Assembly: GCA_947650365.1 (NCBI GenBank)
Contig: OX393557.1
Location: 46,811,979-46,875,978, forward strand
DNA from: Chamaelirium japonicum
Lineage: Eukaryota > Streptophyta > Magnoliopsida > Liliales > Melanthiaceae
Direction of reading: 5' to 3'
Length of the DNA: 64,000 nucleotides
Shown here: positions 33,359-45,800 of the stretch, in pieces
How positions within the stretch are numbered: position 1 is the stretch's first letter
Layout: every line of letters starts with the position of its first letter
Translations under genes and position numbers: made by a program
The notes under the pieces: model-generated
Told to the model about the DNA's origin: nothing
Databases searched by the model: none
Seen by the model: the letters and a program-made list of their open reading frames with translations, nothing else

Positions 33359-35098
33359 TCAAAAGAACTCGACTCCTGTCGAGCAAGGTCCTGGATCCGG
33401 CGGGGGCGCTCCTGGTAGTAATGGCAACCGCTGAATCCGCTCGAACTGCTCTCCCGGGTCTGGTGGCCAAGTAATCCGCCTCAAGTATGCAGCAACTCCA
33501 TCTCGTATCCCCTGCCTCTCGACGCCAAGCGAAGATCTGAAAGCCAAAACCAACATCCTCCGCGGCACGATAAGATCTTCAAAATACTCAGATAATTTCA
33601 TGTGATAATAGGAGTTTGGGTTGACATGAAATTCAAATGACATGTAAAAAGAAAGGCCGCGGGAGCATAATGAGCTGCGGGTCATCGGCTTGCGCGATAG
33701 GCAATGGTGTATTTGAAAGGCCATGGGTTGCGGGTGCATTATGTGTTGCTCAAATTGGCCTGCGCACGATGCAAAACAAGTGGATTCTAGAAGACGACGA
33801 AGAAATGTGATGCAATCATTGTCGGGATGCAGTGAATAAAATAAGAAATTAAAGAATTCATCATGCCACTTGTTATGATTTCGAAAAGTTAAAGATGATG
33901 GGTTGTCAGAAATCTGAAAGCATGATTCATAAGTATTTTGCAGCGAAAAATGATCAAACATGCCAAAATCATCTTTAAGGTTAAACTCAACACTTGGATG
34001 ACATTGATGCACATATGATTGGTCTATGATTGTATGGATGTCAGGCAAATGATGAATGCAAGAGTCATGAATGCCTACAGACTCTAAATGCGATGTGCAT
34101 GCCGTGGAATGCAAAATGTGGTCTAATCCCTTCCCAATTGTTAGCGAATCAGATGAACATCCAACTAGATTATCAGTGAATGGGGGTATGGAATGGTTCT
34201 GACTCAGAATAGCTTTAGGTGCATGGGGTGATGGAGACTGGTGAATAACCAGCAGCGGTGCAGTCACATCATCTCCCTCCAAGACTAACTCATTGAAGTG
34301 TTCGCCATCAGACCCATGACTATCCTCTTCATTGTCCGCCAGATTTGTCTGTGAATTGAATTGTCGTCGAGGACACTCGGCTGACTTGTGACCTGGCTGA
34401 TCTACCGATTTGTGCTCTTGTCGCAGGTTTTGGCAACTTCTGTTTTGGCCGATCTGCCCGTAGTACGCCATCAGATTTGTGCTCTTTTCCCTAACGTGAC
34501 GACTAGTGCGCTCGAATACTTTCGAGGACAAATTCAGGAACACACTTTGTTTGAAGTCAGAAGGGAGGAATTTCTGTTGCATTTTTCCCCTCATGTGTGT
34601 CCAAGTGGAAATTTTCTCTTTTCCTTTTCTACCCCTAGTGGTCTGCAACTGTTTCCACCAAATCAATGCATGACCTTTCAGTTTAAGACTAACAAACTTA
34701 ACTTGTTTGTCGCGGGGGATTTCCTTCCATTCGAAATACTGGTCGATTCTCTCGACCCACTCTAGAAACTCTTCGGGATCCTTCCTACCCTCGAACTCAG
34801 GAATTTCTATTTTGATGCCCTGATCCCAGCCCCAATGGGATTTCGTTTTCCTAGGTGTCCGTCTACTTCGCCTATCAGTCCCGTCAGAGGAACTGACGCT
34901 ATCACCTCCGGACTCTAGGTCTAATTTGCTACACCCTGGCGACGCTCTAGTCCTGTGTTCTCGATGGGGTCGAGGTGGATTCTGGGATTTGGTGAAGGCC
35001 AAGGTCAAGTTTTCTACCTGGGTCTGAAGCCTACCCATGTGTTCCTGTTGCCTTATGAAGGCATCGTGCCAAGTACGGGGTGGAAAGGATCCAGCCAT
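33359..35098 (-). CDS. retrotransposon Gag-like polyprotein with unknown C-terminal half
   Basis: A single intact 579-codon frame. Residues 1-80: a coiled-coil-like start MAGSFPPRTWHDAFIRQQEH followed by a charged linker. Residues about 95-200: a Retrotrans_gag domain (IEIPEFEGRKDPEEFLEWVE, RIDQYFEWKEIPRDKQVKFV, LKGHALIWWKQLQ). Residues about 225-245: a degenerate zinc knuckle, HKSVDQPGHKSAECPRRQF, which lacks the first CxxC pair. Residues about 250-579 continue in frame but match no protease or RT motif: many His, Ser and Cys, then RRMLVLAFRSSLGVERQ and a proline-rich end. Capsid function of the gag half is known for the family; the second half is unrecognised. It could be a remnant of the polyprotein C-terminus fused by an internal deletion of pol. 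Confidence 0.8.
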   Translation of the reverse strand: MAGSFPPRTWHDAFIRQQEHMGRLQTQVENLTLAFTKSQNPPRPHREHRTRASPGCSKLDLESGGDSVSSSDGTDRRSRRTPRKTKSHWGWDQGIKIEIPEFEGRKDPEEFLEWVERIDQYFEWKEIPRDKQVKFVSLKLKGHALIWWKQLQTTRGRKGKEKISTWTHMRGKMQQKFLPSDFKQSVFLNLSSKVFERTSRHVREKSTNLMAYYGQIGQNRSCQNLRQEHKSVDQPGHKSAECPRRQFNSQTNLADNEEDSHGSDGEHFNELVLEGDDVTAPLLVIHQSPSPHAPKAILSQNHSIPPFTDNLVGCSSDSLTIGKGLDHILHSTACTSHLESVGIHDSCIHHLPDIHTIIDQSYVHQCHPSVEFNLKDDFGMFDHFSLQNTYESCFQISDNPSSLTFRNHNKWHDEFFNFLFYSLHPDNDCITFLRRLLESTCFASCAGQFEQHIMHPQPMAFQIHHCLSRKPMTRSSLCSRGLSFYMSFEFHVNPNSYYHMKLSEYFEDLIVPRRMLVLAFRSSLGVERQGIRDGVAAYLRRITWPPDPGEQFERIQRLPLLPGAPPPDPGPCSTGVEFF

Positions 35099-35305
35099 TC
35101 TAGATTCTCTAGTAGATGCTATCGATTCACTCAGAGAGAAAGGGATGGTCCTAAAATGTATGCGATCACGCGATGCGTGTTACTAATTAATGCAAGGCAC
35201 TAACTAAAATGAAAGAAGGAAAATAAAAAAAAAATTTAGCAAGCACGCGAAGATGCGAATGATGCAAGAGGACCGGCCGTTGCGTAAGGACGCGACGACT
35301 AGTGC

Positions 35306-35317
35306 GCTCTGATACCA
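35306..35317 (-). other. primer-binding site (tRNA-iMet)
   Basis: Minus strand TGGTATCAGAGC, complementary to the 3' end of plant initiator tRNA-Met, three bases inside the 5' LTR border at 35321. Confidence 0.9.
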
Positions 35318-35320
35318 ACT

Positions 35321-36522
35321 TGATGCGATGGGTATGCTCAAATAGACCCAAGTGCAGAATTTAAACAATCAAATTCAGATTTCAGCATATAAAAATCAGA
35401 TTTCAGCAAACTTAGAATCACGGTTCATCATCCATTCAATCCCAATCAGGTTTAAGTTAACGAAATAATAAAACTGATAAGATGAACATTAATTTCAGAC
35501 AATAACAACTGAATTCCAGCAATGAAACAATAACAATCTCAAATAAATAAAGCCAATGTCTTAATAACCAACAAAAGACCTAACGATGAACCCTAATGGA
35601 TGAGATCCTCAGGAAAAACAAAATATTAGGAGTCCTACGATGAAATCAGCAATAAGGCCGGTTGCGAGAAGGAAAAATATCACATGAAAAGATCAGAGGA
35701 TAATCCAAACCGTGCGTTGGTCAATGTCGGCGGCTATCCGATGCTCCGTTGTTGCAGATGAAAGGCGCGGAAGGGGAGGCGTGGTCCAGAAGACGGGGTG
35801 AAGAAGCCGAGACGATGGATCTTTGGAGACGAAGAAACTCCACGTCGATCTTCCGTGAAGCCGTAGACGAATGGTGAGGCGACGGGATAGAAGCTTGCGG
35901 AAGGAAGAAAAGACTGGAAGCAAAGAGGAATTCTTCGGAAGGGATAAACCGAACAAGCGAGCCGCTTCTCCGTTCTAGGGTTTCAATTTCAGATTCTTCT
36001 CCCTTCTTGCAATTAGGGTTTTAGGCTTTATAGGGGATGAGACACAAAAGCACAAAAGGAAAGAAAGAGAGAGAGAGGCCGGTCGGGTAGAGAGAGAGAG
36101 AGACGCGCGGAAGAGAGAGGGGGCGCGGGGCATGTTCGCGGGAGAGAGAGAGAGGGCCGGTCGGGTGGGATTTAGGTTAAGGTTTTTGGGTTTTTGGTCC
36201 TCCATCGAATCTCATCCATTGAGATCTATCCTAACTTAAGATCCTACGGCTAAAAAGTAAACACAGAAATGAGTCAGTTCGGCATCTGTGACTCGAACCG
36301 GATGCGAACATGGCTCGCACCTACCCAAACCAGAAATAAAAACAGAAATAACTAAAGATCCGTTAGTCGGATCGAAATAAAATAAAAACCAAAGTTGTAG
36401 GGCTTCGATTAAGCTTTCCACTGATGCAGACGGATCGACGATCGGCTTCCTGGATCTCCGGAGAGGATGAAAATACACGATCAGCTGTAGAAAAACTGCA
36501 CGTAGTAGGCTCGTCTGCATCA
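35321..36522 (-). repeat. 5' LTR of the gag-only element
   Basis: 1202 bp, nearly identical to the 3' LTR. Terminal inverted TGATGC/GCATCA. GA-rich microsatellites near 36065-36150 differ in length from the other LTR by a few bases. Confidence 0.93.
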
Positions 36523-36527
36523 CTGTC

Positions 36528-37834
36528 AACCTAGAGTCAACCTCCTAATGTTGGAGCTGAAAACCTGATTAAGGCAACCTGGCAAGAGATGGGTATGCCA
36601 CAAAAACTAGAAGGCTAGTTGGTGGGTCGGGAGACCTTGTTGGTTACGCAATATATGCTCATGCAACAAGAGGCAATCCTTTTATGTTCCCCTAGACTAG
36701 GAAAGAGTCTAAACAAAAAGTTAGAAGCCATTCATCTTCATGGCACAAATTGCAAGCCAAAGAGCTGACATGAAATAACATTATCATGCTTTTACAACAG
36801 ATAAAAATCATACCAAATATAAAATATTATCGCAAAAGGATAATAGATGAAATATTGAGAAAGACGGAATAAGAAGGAAGATGGTCAGAAGGAAGCAAGC
36901 AAGACGATAGACAAAAAAAAAAGATAGGATGGGATCCCCATGGTGTGAAGTATGCTAGAAAACCTTCACAGTAGTGGAACGTTCCATGGATGGTCTCAAA
37001 GAAGTCCACAAACTCGAGAGATCTCGCTATACGCTCCAAACAAGAGATGAAGTAGTGAAAGAGAAAGAAGGCTGACGCAGAAGAGGTCAAAATAAAAGAA
37101 TGGTAAAAGAAAATTCACAAAGAAGAAGGAAATAGGGAACATAACCTCTCCTGAAAGGTAATCTTTAAAAAAAGTTCTCCATATTCTTTCTTCTCCACAA
37201 TCGCTAGTTATGCTTTGTTTATGCTTCAACAGACTCCTAGACCTGCCAATTATAGTACATGAATCTTTAACATTGATGCATGAGTCCATGTACCATGACT
37301 CTTCAATTACATAACTCTGGACATGACTCTTCATATCATACTATACTTAATGCATCACATGATCCCATTTATGATCAAATGGAAACTCCAAAGACAAATC
37401 ATGCATATATGCATGTACTAAATTTCTTAAATGCACTAAAGATTATTTAATAAAGCTGTTTAAATTTCAAACACCCCCTTAAACCAATTATACTTATGTT
37501 ACAACGAACTCACCTAGTCAATCCTGACCTACGATTAGTACTCATCTTTTGGGTTGAGAAGTTGCCCCAAAGTGATAGTAGACTTATCCTTTTCCACCCT
37601 TACAGAGCGAATCTCAGGATTCGTTCTACATCAGTAATACTATAAGAGAACTCATTTGGATTACTAAACAAAAGTACATCTTTACATCACAAGGGAAACA
37701 ATGGGAAATAACCAGTGTTTGGTCAAATAGGTGACTAAAAAATTTACAGAAATTTTCAGGTTACAAGATTACATCTAACTTGAAAAACAGCAAACATAAT
37801 AAAAATAATATTTTATTAAGGAATAAAGAAATAC
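36528..37834 (-). other. TWD1 intron 4, right part
   Basis: AT-rich intron between the LTR retrotransposon and coding exon 3. No element or exon recognised. Confidence 0.5.
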
Positions 37835-37924
37835 CTTTTCCCAAGATAAGTTCAATGGGTCGTTGTTCCTGCCAAGTGTCTTCAAACTTGTGCAAAGTTT
37901 TTTCAGCCCACGCCCTATAGTGTA
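37835..37924 (-). CDS. TWD1: FKBP42/TWD1, coding exon 3
   Basis: Encodes about residues 74-103: HYRAWAEKTLHKFEDTWQEQ then RPIELILGK, the central beta-strand part of the FKBP domain. Only 90 bp long and isolated between a 10.0 kb and a 12.3 kb intron. Acceptor ATGGCAG/TACACTA at 37925/37924; donor GGAAAAG/GTATTTC at 37835/37834. Both junctions split a codon after its first base, which joins correctly to the neighbours (Leu and Glu). Confidence 0.92.
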
Positions 37925-38204
37925 CTGCCATGATGCATCAAATACTCACTAAGATACAACTTGTATGAGATATGAGTTGAACTAGATATTCATTCAAAAT
38001 CTTCCATAAGACGATATGTTCTAAGAATGCATAATTGCATATACAATGAGAGTCGTACCAATAATAGAATATATAAAAGGTAACTTTCTGATTAGGAGAT
38101 ATGAGATATGTCATTAATCAAAAAGGTATCCAAAGAAAACCAAAACAAGGAACTACTAATTTTTTACAAACCATGATAATATGTATCTAATTAAATGACT
38201 TTTA

Positions 38205-38465
38205 TAATTGTTCTAAGAGAAAAATGTATAATTGTTCTAAGAGAACAATGCATGGCATAAAAATATAGCAAGTGTAGCTTAAGAGAGAGAAAAATCTTAT
38301 GGGTAAAATAGAAGAAATACAATTTTGGTTGTAACATTCAAAAAAAGTGTCCAGATGGCATAAAAATATAGCAAGTGTAGCTTAAAAGAGATAAATTCTT
38401 ACCGGTAAAACAGAACAAATACAATTTTGGTTGTAACATCCAAAAAAAACAGTGTCCAGATCAAG
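38205..38465. repeat. tandem duplication of about 100 bp in TWD1 intron 3
   Basis: A block with ggcataaaaatatagcaagt, acaattttggttgtaac and gtgtccagat occurs at about 38254-38356 and 38357-38462. A shorter ataattgttctaagag duplication lies just before. Confidence 0.75.
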
Positions 38466-38904
38466 CTCCACCATGGAATTGCATGATGAAGCTTTTCATA
38501 TTTTAGTGTAACAACTGTATTTGTCAATTATGATATATTTTGAACAGGCAAGAAATTCTCTACGACGAAGGTGGTAATACAAAAGGTAAAGCGGAATTTA
38601 AACAACCCTTCCCTGCTGAAGCTTCCAAAGTTAAATGCATTCAATTCTCATTAACATACCTCATGTTTTTACTATGGCCAATTAAATCAAAGGAGCAAAA
38701 GGACCCACTGAAACATTTTTTATTCACCAAACATTCCCATGCTCATAAATCCATGTGCTCAAGAATATGTCTTTTTATTGTTCAGAAACAATCCTCCACC
38801 CTCAGCTTTGTTCATTTCAATTATCATAGATCTCATCTTTAAGTTTTAACCATTCTCATTCACTATAAATTGACTTGTTGTCATTTGATTGCCACGTTCT
38901 AAAT

Positions 38905-39115
38905 ATCTTAGTTGCTTAAATTTAGACTAAAAAGTTAACTCAAAGGACATGAACTTGCTGATTTTTTTCAAATTTCACCCTTGTTGATTAAACTCTGAAC
39001 CCGATTTTTTCCCACAATTTTCCCCTTTTTTTCCTAACTTTTCGATTTTGGCCAAACTTTCCCTAATGTTACCCTCGTCGACTTATTGCCGAACCCAAAT
39101 TTGGTGACTTGGTGG
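38905..39115. mobile_element. half-copy of a hAT MITE
   Basis: Matches, with many changes, the right half of the element at 40703-41176 (cttgctgatttttt, gattaaactctgaacccg, cgacttattgccgaaccc). The left half and the target duplication are missing. Confidence 0.55.
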
Positions 39116-40702
39116 TAACAACAAAGAAAGAGATTATAAGAGAGAAAACCATGGTTTCTAGCCCCTCGACTTCTCACTGACAGCTTCATGCCGAGAACCT
39201 CCTCAGGGTCGGCTTCATGCAGGGTCTAGACCGTCCAGGGGTCCTTTAAATAAGCGGCCCAAGGGTCCTTTAAATTGGTTCATATGCAATTACAAAAGTT
39301 CCCAATTGCGATATGAGACTAAACCGAAGAATAACAAGAAATAACTTAAATCTATAAATAGCTTGATATACTATTCCAAAAATTAATATTTTCATCACAG
39401 TTGTGCCTCGAAATCCATGAAGGTTGATCTTGCCTCGAAAAATGTGATAATTGATATGCTCTGTATCAGTCCCCTCTGCTGTGAAAAAACTTATCCTCGA
39501 GTTTAGCTCGTAGAACGTAAGAAAATGCAACATCAAGGTCACCTCCATCATGGTAATGTCTCGGAATCAAGAGCCGGTACCGGAGACCTCAGATAATGTC
39601 GTGCTGGATTGTAATCGACTCTCGGATCCCACACTGGAGGTGTCCTGGGACCGAGGATCAGAGAAATGCAGGTGTTGATGAAGACGATCATCGGAGCTAG
39701 CTGATATGGTAGCTCGAAAGAGGGCACGCCCAAGTGCAGGTGAAACTGGAGGACGCCTGAGCCGGGGGTGGATAGTCTAACCCGAGGAAGTCAATAGGTG
39801 GGGCTAGTTTGTTGTAGTTGAGACATGGTAGTGGCTCAGCTGGTAGCGAGTGTTGCACTAAAGGTGGCCATGGTTTAAAATTTCGGTATAAATTATGAAA
39901 TTTTGCCGAAATATTTTGATTTCAATAGTTGGCGAAACGAAAGGGGGGATCGAAACCCGGACTCCTTCCGATTTTAAAAAAGTTTCAGGCTTTTAGGGGC
40001 ATTTTGGTCATTTCATCAAAATTTCAAACAAAACAGTAGGAGACCAACGAAACCATGTGATGTCCCCTGATTTTGTTGTCCACTTCGTCCAAGCTTTGTC
40101 ATTCCGCTATCATTTCATCCATTTCGTCGAGATTCCAATCGAAACAGCGGGCGCCTACTACAGCCACATGTTGTCCCCCAATTTCGATGTCCATTTTGCA
40201 CAAGTTTCGGTGTTTTGTATGCAGTTTGGTAATTTTGACTGAAACTAGCCCACATATTTCATGAAACTTGTGAACTGGTTTCGATGGGGCTGGGGTCTTT
40301 AAATATTGATTTATTTCAATAAAGACATCCCTATTTTGACCGAAGCCTCCACATTTTGACCGATGCCTCCCCATTGGCCCAGATTTCACCCAAAACCTTC
40401 TAATTTTGCCGAACTTCGTTGAAATCAGCGTGATTTTGCTAGAATTCGCTTGATCTCGCCCCCAAATTCGTTGGATCACACTGTATTTCACTGTCGGATT
40501 GCCTGTATTCGTCGGATCTCGTCGGATTCGCCAAATCTCTCTTCAGATTCATTGGATTTTGCCGGATCTCGCTATTTTTTTGTCGGCTTTTCGCCGGATC
40601 CACTAGAGTCATCGGGTTTCGCTGTTGGATTCACTGAGATTTCGACCGATGTCGTCATCCTCACCGTCCTCGCAGGTGAAGTTTCCTCCTCTACCACTGC
40701 CC
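39116..40702 (-). other. TWD1 intron 3, unclassified repeats
   Basis: gatcttgcctcgaaa-containing sequence at 39410-39450 has a relative at 43330-43350, suggesting dispersed LTR pieces. The sequence at 39870-40690 is rich in ttcg/cgaa words (aaatttcggtat, gattttgccgg) and probably derives from an inverted-repeat element, with no ends defined. Confidence 0.35.
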
Positions 40703-41176
40703 CATAGTAACAAAGTTCGCCGATTTTTTCAAAAAAACGTGTTTTAAACGCGATTTTATGGGCTGCCGACTTGTTGCCGATTTTTTTTCGATTTTTATAA
40801 GTTACAAAAATCGCCGATGTTTTGCCGTTTTTTTGAAAAAAAATGTTTAAAAAACGCGTTTTTTTACCGATTTTTGTGACACAATCCAGGACACGTGTGT
40901 CATGATCACAGCCATTGGTGTCAATTCCTGTGAGCTGTGATCGGATGCCACGTCATGTAGAAATGTCTTAGGTGCTTAAATATAGGCTAAAAACTGGAAT
41001 TTTGAAGGTCCCGAACTTTCTGATTTTTTCCATATTTCACCCCCGCCGATTAAAACCCGAACCCGTTTTTTTTCCCGACTTTTACCCGTTTTTTTCCCGA
41101 ACTTTTCGATTTTCGCCGAACTTTTCCGAGTTTTTCCCTCGCCGACTTATTGCCGAACCCGAACTTTGTCACTATG
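40703..41176. mobile_element. hAT MITE (TIR CATAGTAACAAAGTTCG)
   Basis: A 474 bp element with an exact 8 bp duplication, cactgccc, at 40695-40702 and 41177-41184. Ends: CATAGTAACAAAGTTCG and, inverted, CATAGTGACAAAGTTCG. Internal AAAACGCG and CCGATTTTT words relate it to the CATAGTTACCAAATCGG family. Confidence 0.9.
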
Positions 41177-41184
41177 CACTGCCC

Positions 41185-42619
41185 TTGTCAGCATAGTCAT
41201 CTCAACAGGCATCCTTCCGACTGGTGTTCTCGCCTGCATCTGAGTAGTGGGATAGGTTTATACCTGTCATTCCCATTGAAGAGTGGGTGGTCGGTGGGTG
41301 GCGTAGGTGGTCAGTTCGGAGTAGAGTTCATTTGTATAGGATGAGCCGTAATATTATTTGGAATGTGATGAGGTGTAATGTTATATGCCGAGTTATGGCG
41401 TACGTCAGCACCACTTCCCTCTTTATTTGAAGAATATGGATGGAAATGTTGCTTGACGAGAGGCGTATTAAGGGACAAACGTTATGCTATCGAAAGACTA
41501 CTAATAAATGAAGTGAAAAAACAGAGTATACGACTGTGGAGGGAAATACATAGACAATTATTAAATAATGCGACGAGGTGGAGACGACAATATTAAGCAA
41601 AACAATGTATATATATGTAAATATATCATATATGATGATTATCAAAAAAAATTAAGTTTATTGGTATTCTATCTTGTTTATCATAGTCCATGCAAGCTTA
41701 CTATTGTTTGGTGTGTGTTTTAAAAACAGTTCATGTAAATATGTACAATACAACTATAAAAGACTTAAATTTAAAATAACTTTAAAAAATATCTAAAACC
41801 CTCCTTTTTTTTTAGCCATTTCAAAAAATTTATATTATTGTGGTCGAAATTTCAACCAAAATCTCTATTTTGGTCGATACTAAAACCAACACGCAATCAA
41901 AATTGAAAACCTTGAAGGTGGTGGAAGGTCCACTAACCTTGGAAGCACCGCTGGTAGTGGAGAGCCCATTGGAGGTAGAGGATGCACGGGAGATGCTGGT
42001 GGTGAAGGCTCCACTGACGGTACTGGCACAGGTGGGGACGACTCCATTGAAGACTCTATCGAAGATTCGAAAGTGGAAGCTCAACAAGCAGTGCAGGCTC
42101 CACTAGTGGCACTACTGGAAATGGAGACTGGACTGATGCATCGGTTCCACTAGAGGTACCACAGGAGGTGCTAGTAGCTCACAACATATGGCACGCCTCT
42201 TGATCTTTCCTTGAGTGCATCAAAGTAGGCATGGGTTTTGATTCTTTTAGGATCTAAATTCTTGTCCAATCAATCAAACCAAGATAGTATCTCATTGAGG
42301 ATATTCGTAATGTTGGGATCCATACTAGACTGATAAGTTATGCACAAGAGGGAAATAGGTAAAACTATAATTTTGCGTTGGTTGGATGGAGGTGAGGACA
42401 TTGCAGCATGATGGGGCACGTTTTAGTCAACAAATCAAGCCTAAGATCAAGCTGATCGGATAGTCAGAACTCAAGATATGGATCAATAAGCTTGATGGGC
42501 CTTTTGGGTAATGGATCTGGTTGAGAAGTTCAATGGATTTAAGTTGGGTTCAAATTTTAAGTTCATGTAGAATGGGTTCAGGTTTTGATACAGTAGAGTT
42601 TAGCCAACACAACTTAAAT
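41185..42619 (-). other. TWD1 intron 3, no gene recognised
   Basis: Small plus frames at 41378-41596 (charged, Trp/Arg-rich) and 41840-42106 (repeats of LEAPLVVESPLEVE type) have no recognised domain. Both could be transposon debris. Confidence 0.35.
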
Positions 42620-42879
42620 CAATGTTTTCAAAACCGGACTAGAAGGCAAATCGAAAAGGCATCCGGTTCGGTCCAAATCGGTTCAAACCGCTGGTTCAAC
42701 CATTTGAACCGCATGAAAAATAGATTTTTTTAAATAGATATTTACTAAATCCTTCAATGAAAAGTTTGATTCCTGGGTCAACAAACAAATTGGTTTATTC
42801 AAAGACCGAACCAAGACATGTTCTGGTTTCGGTCCAAACTGGTTGAACCGCTCGGTCCGGTTCGGTTTTCAAAACACTA
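42620..42879. mobile_element. small hAT-like MITE (CAATGTTTTCAAAACCGG)
   Basis: Inverted ends CAATGTTTTCAAAACCGG and TAGTGTTTTGAAAACCGA. Flanks acttaaat and gcttaaat match at 7 of 8 positions. Subterminal GGTTCGGTCC/ GGTCCGGTTCGG words occur at both ends. Confidence 0.7.
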
Positions 42880-45800
42880 GCTTAAATAGAATAAAATGGT
42901 TCACTTGAACCCATCAAGGTTTATGAGGGCATGGAAAATTAAGGTTGGTTGTAGGGTTCAAAAGGGGGAACAATGGCAATGGAGGTGGTGTTGTGGGTGA
43001 AGCGACCAGCTTAGGCACACAAGCAGAGGCAACTACAGATACGGAGGTGAGTTCCACTTCTTTTTCTTTTTCTTTTCTCTTGTGCTCCCCAATCTGAACG
43101 TTTTTTGTTGCATGCAGATTCATTGGGACAATGAGCAAGAACAACAAGGAGGGGGCCGCGACATGTTATTGATTTGGTGAGGTCACGAGGCATGGTCGAA
43201 AGAAGCAAATTTCTTTATTTATACATGGCATGCGACCGGCCGATTGAAAGAGGACAGCGGTGGCACAAGCAGAAGGACAGCAGTGTGATGCATTGAGGCT
43301 TCTGGTCATGCCTCAAATTTCATGCAAGACTGATCTTGCCTCGAAATATGTGCATTCCTGGTACGCTCCACATTAGATGTAGTCCTCAGAAACCAAAACC
43401 AAGTACTTTGGCTCTAATTCCATTGGATCTAGTTGGATGGTAGACAAATCGATGGCAATGAACTCCTCAACGACTGATTATGCTAGCTACGAGATGTCCT
43501 CCAAACGTTGCTAATTAATCGTGATGGTAATCATGGGATCCTTCTCGAGCTCTCCATTGAAGTGGAGAGGCAATTCCACTCAACTAAAAATTCCCTTAGG
43601 TGTGATCAACAAACAACTTGTTCACTTCTTCCACGGGGATGAACTCCACCATGGGAAACTCTTCGGAATCGGCATTGAAGAGGGTAGGTGTTCGTCCAAT
43701 TGACAACTGGAGGTTTCCCCGGGTGTCTCCTACGAAGATAGATTCTCCATATCCCTAATAATTTCCTTTTGAAAAGTTTGAAGGACTAGATAGACATAGA
43801 GAAATAAATAAGATTGTTTGACCCTTTGCCCTTCCACGTGTCATCTTTCGGATCTCCCATTGAAGAGAATCTAGTTGAATATACAGTTCAACCAATTGAA
43901 CTTCGTGCATTAGCATCTCGATCTGGTTCTGTAACTCAAACAACTTGAATTGGGTTCAGTCCATGATATTCCTCACGACAGAACGTGAGGAATTTGCACA
44001 CGTCATCACGACATTGATGTTAGGACCTTCCTCACGACAGAACGTGAGGAATCACTATGCTCTAAAATCAAATTAATGCCAAATAAAGTTCTACAAAGCG
44101 TTGGTATTTGGGTGAGCCAATGGATAAGCAAGAGGGGGAGAGTGGAATAAAGACTAAAGAGGCTAGACGGCTTTTCAAATGACAGCAAAGGTATAATTTA
44201 CTAATAGACTCAGAGCTAACTAAATCATCAAGGAGGACCCTCTTCGTATAGAAAATTTTAATCCTAATCCTATAATATTGTGCCATGATTTCAGTAAAAG
44301 AAATAAAAAGAAAAGGAAACTAAGAATACTCCCCAAACCCATATTGGGGTGGAATCCATAACGGGTGGGGATAGCACAACCCAATTTTTTGGTTACCCAA
44401 CCTGACCCTATTGGGATGGGTTTGGGATAATGTTAAATAAGTTTGGGCAGATTCGAGATTTCTTGTAAATTTTTGGTCGAGTTCAGGACAGGTTCGGTAC
44501 TATCCCATGCGGCACCGAACCTGACCCGATTATAACCTATGTAAACACCACAATAGTCAGGGGAACAACAACAAGAGATGTGAAAAACATTAATCCTACT
44601 TAATAAACCCTATCTCTCATCCTCTCTAGTAAGTAGTAACCACAAAGCAATGATCAACTTCATGTGCTTGCCCCAAGCCAACCCATCCCACCTCGTACAA
44701 CTGGATTAATGCGGGTTTGGGTTTTTTGTGCTATAATTGGGATGGGTTGGGATTTACTCCTCAAACCCGATATGGGGGGGGTTTACTCCCAATTGGTACG
44801 GGGTCGGGACTGGATCGCCCTATCCCAAACTACATGGTTGCCATTCTTACTCTTGGGTATGTTTGCAATGGAACGGGACTCATAGATGAAAGTATAATTA
44901 CAAGGTTGTGATGAAGGCTGCTTTACATTTTGATTGGCCTGATTGAGGAAAGATTGTTGGCCCACCTTTACCATGTCACAAACGGAGAAGCAAATAGCAC
45001 CTCAGCATTGACATAATTGGTTACTGCATAAAGTAAGAATCACATGTCCACTCTTGAGGGGCCCTCGCTTATGTCATATAGCAGCAGATTTTTAAAGAGA
45101 TTCCTTGCACCTATAGGTTTAATTTAATAGCGAGAAAAGTATAGTATTTGTAAATCCCGAATGGTTGCCCACCAACGGCAACAATTAGTAGGCTTTAATA
45201 TGGAAAAGGGGGGATCTTGAATGGTTATGATGGATAATAGCGGGCAGCCCCACCGCAATGATGTATTGTAGAGAAACAATCCCTCAACATCAACCAGAAC
45301 AACACGAGACTTCACCCGGCCATTAAATCTAACGAATGGTTAATGATAAATTTAAAAAAAAATGTGCAAATAACCAGACATTACTATATACCTGCAAAGA
45401 GCTTCATTCACCTTTCCATTAGCCACCTTGTGATGGCATTAATTAAGACTAGGTCCACTCCTTTATGTATTTTAAAAGGTATCTTACTCCCACACAGCCA
45501 CTGAAACCAAATCACTCGGCTAAGAAAACGCATGCCCCACTCCATGTATAGAACTTGTTGAAGCCTCCAGATTTCCAAATGAACAATGAAATATGATGTC
45601 CACATGCAATGCTCACACCTACTTTGTATCACTGGGAACAAGACTTCCGGGTGGTGGAGTAATTGCCCATGATTATGGCACTAACCGTGCCGTGCCTATT
45701 AATTCATGATCGATCGTATATGAGAGGGCCCACCATTTGCAATATGCCTCTTGTAAGGGTACCCAATCAGATCCATCTTGGGACACCATCACACACCACC

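Larger units (their letters stand above)
32151..36522 (-). mobile_element. gag-only Ty3/gypsy LTR retrotransposon
   Basis: A complete 4372 bp element with LTRs at 32151-33346 (3') and 35321-36522 (5') and an exact 5 bp duplication, ctgtc, at 32146-32150 and 36523-36527. LTRs start TG(G/A)TGCGATGGG and end CTGCATCA. Next to the 5' LTR the minus strand gives TGGTATCAGAGC, an exact tRNA-iMet primer site. A G5 purine tract precedes the 3' LTR. About a dozen differences were noticed between the 1.2 kb LTRs, so the insertion is fairly young. Between the LTRs is one gag-containing frame and no protease, RT or integrase, so it is non-autonomous. Confidence 0.93.
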
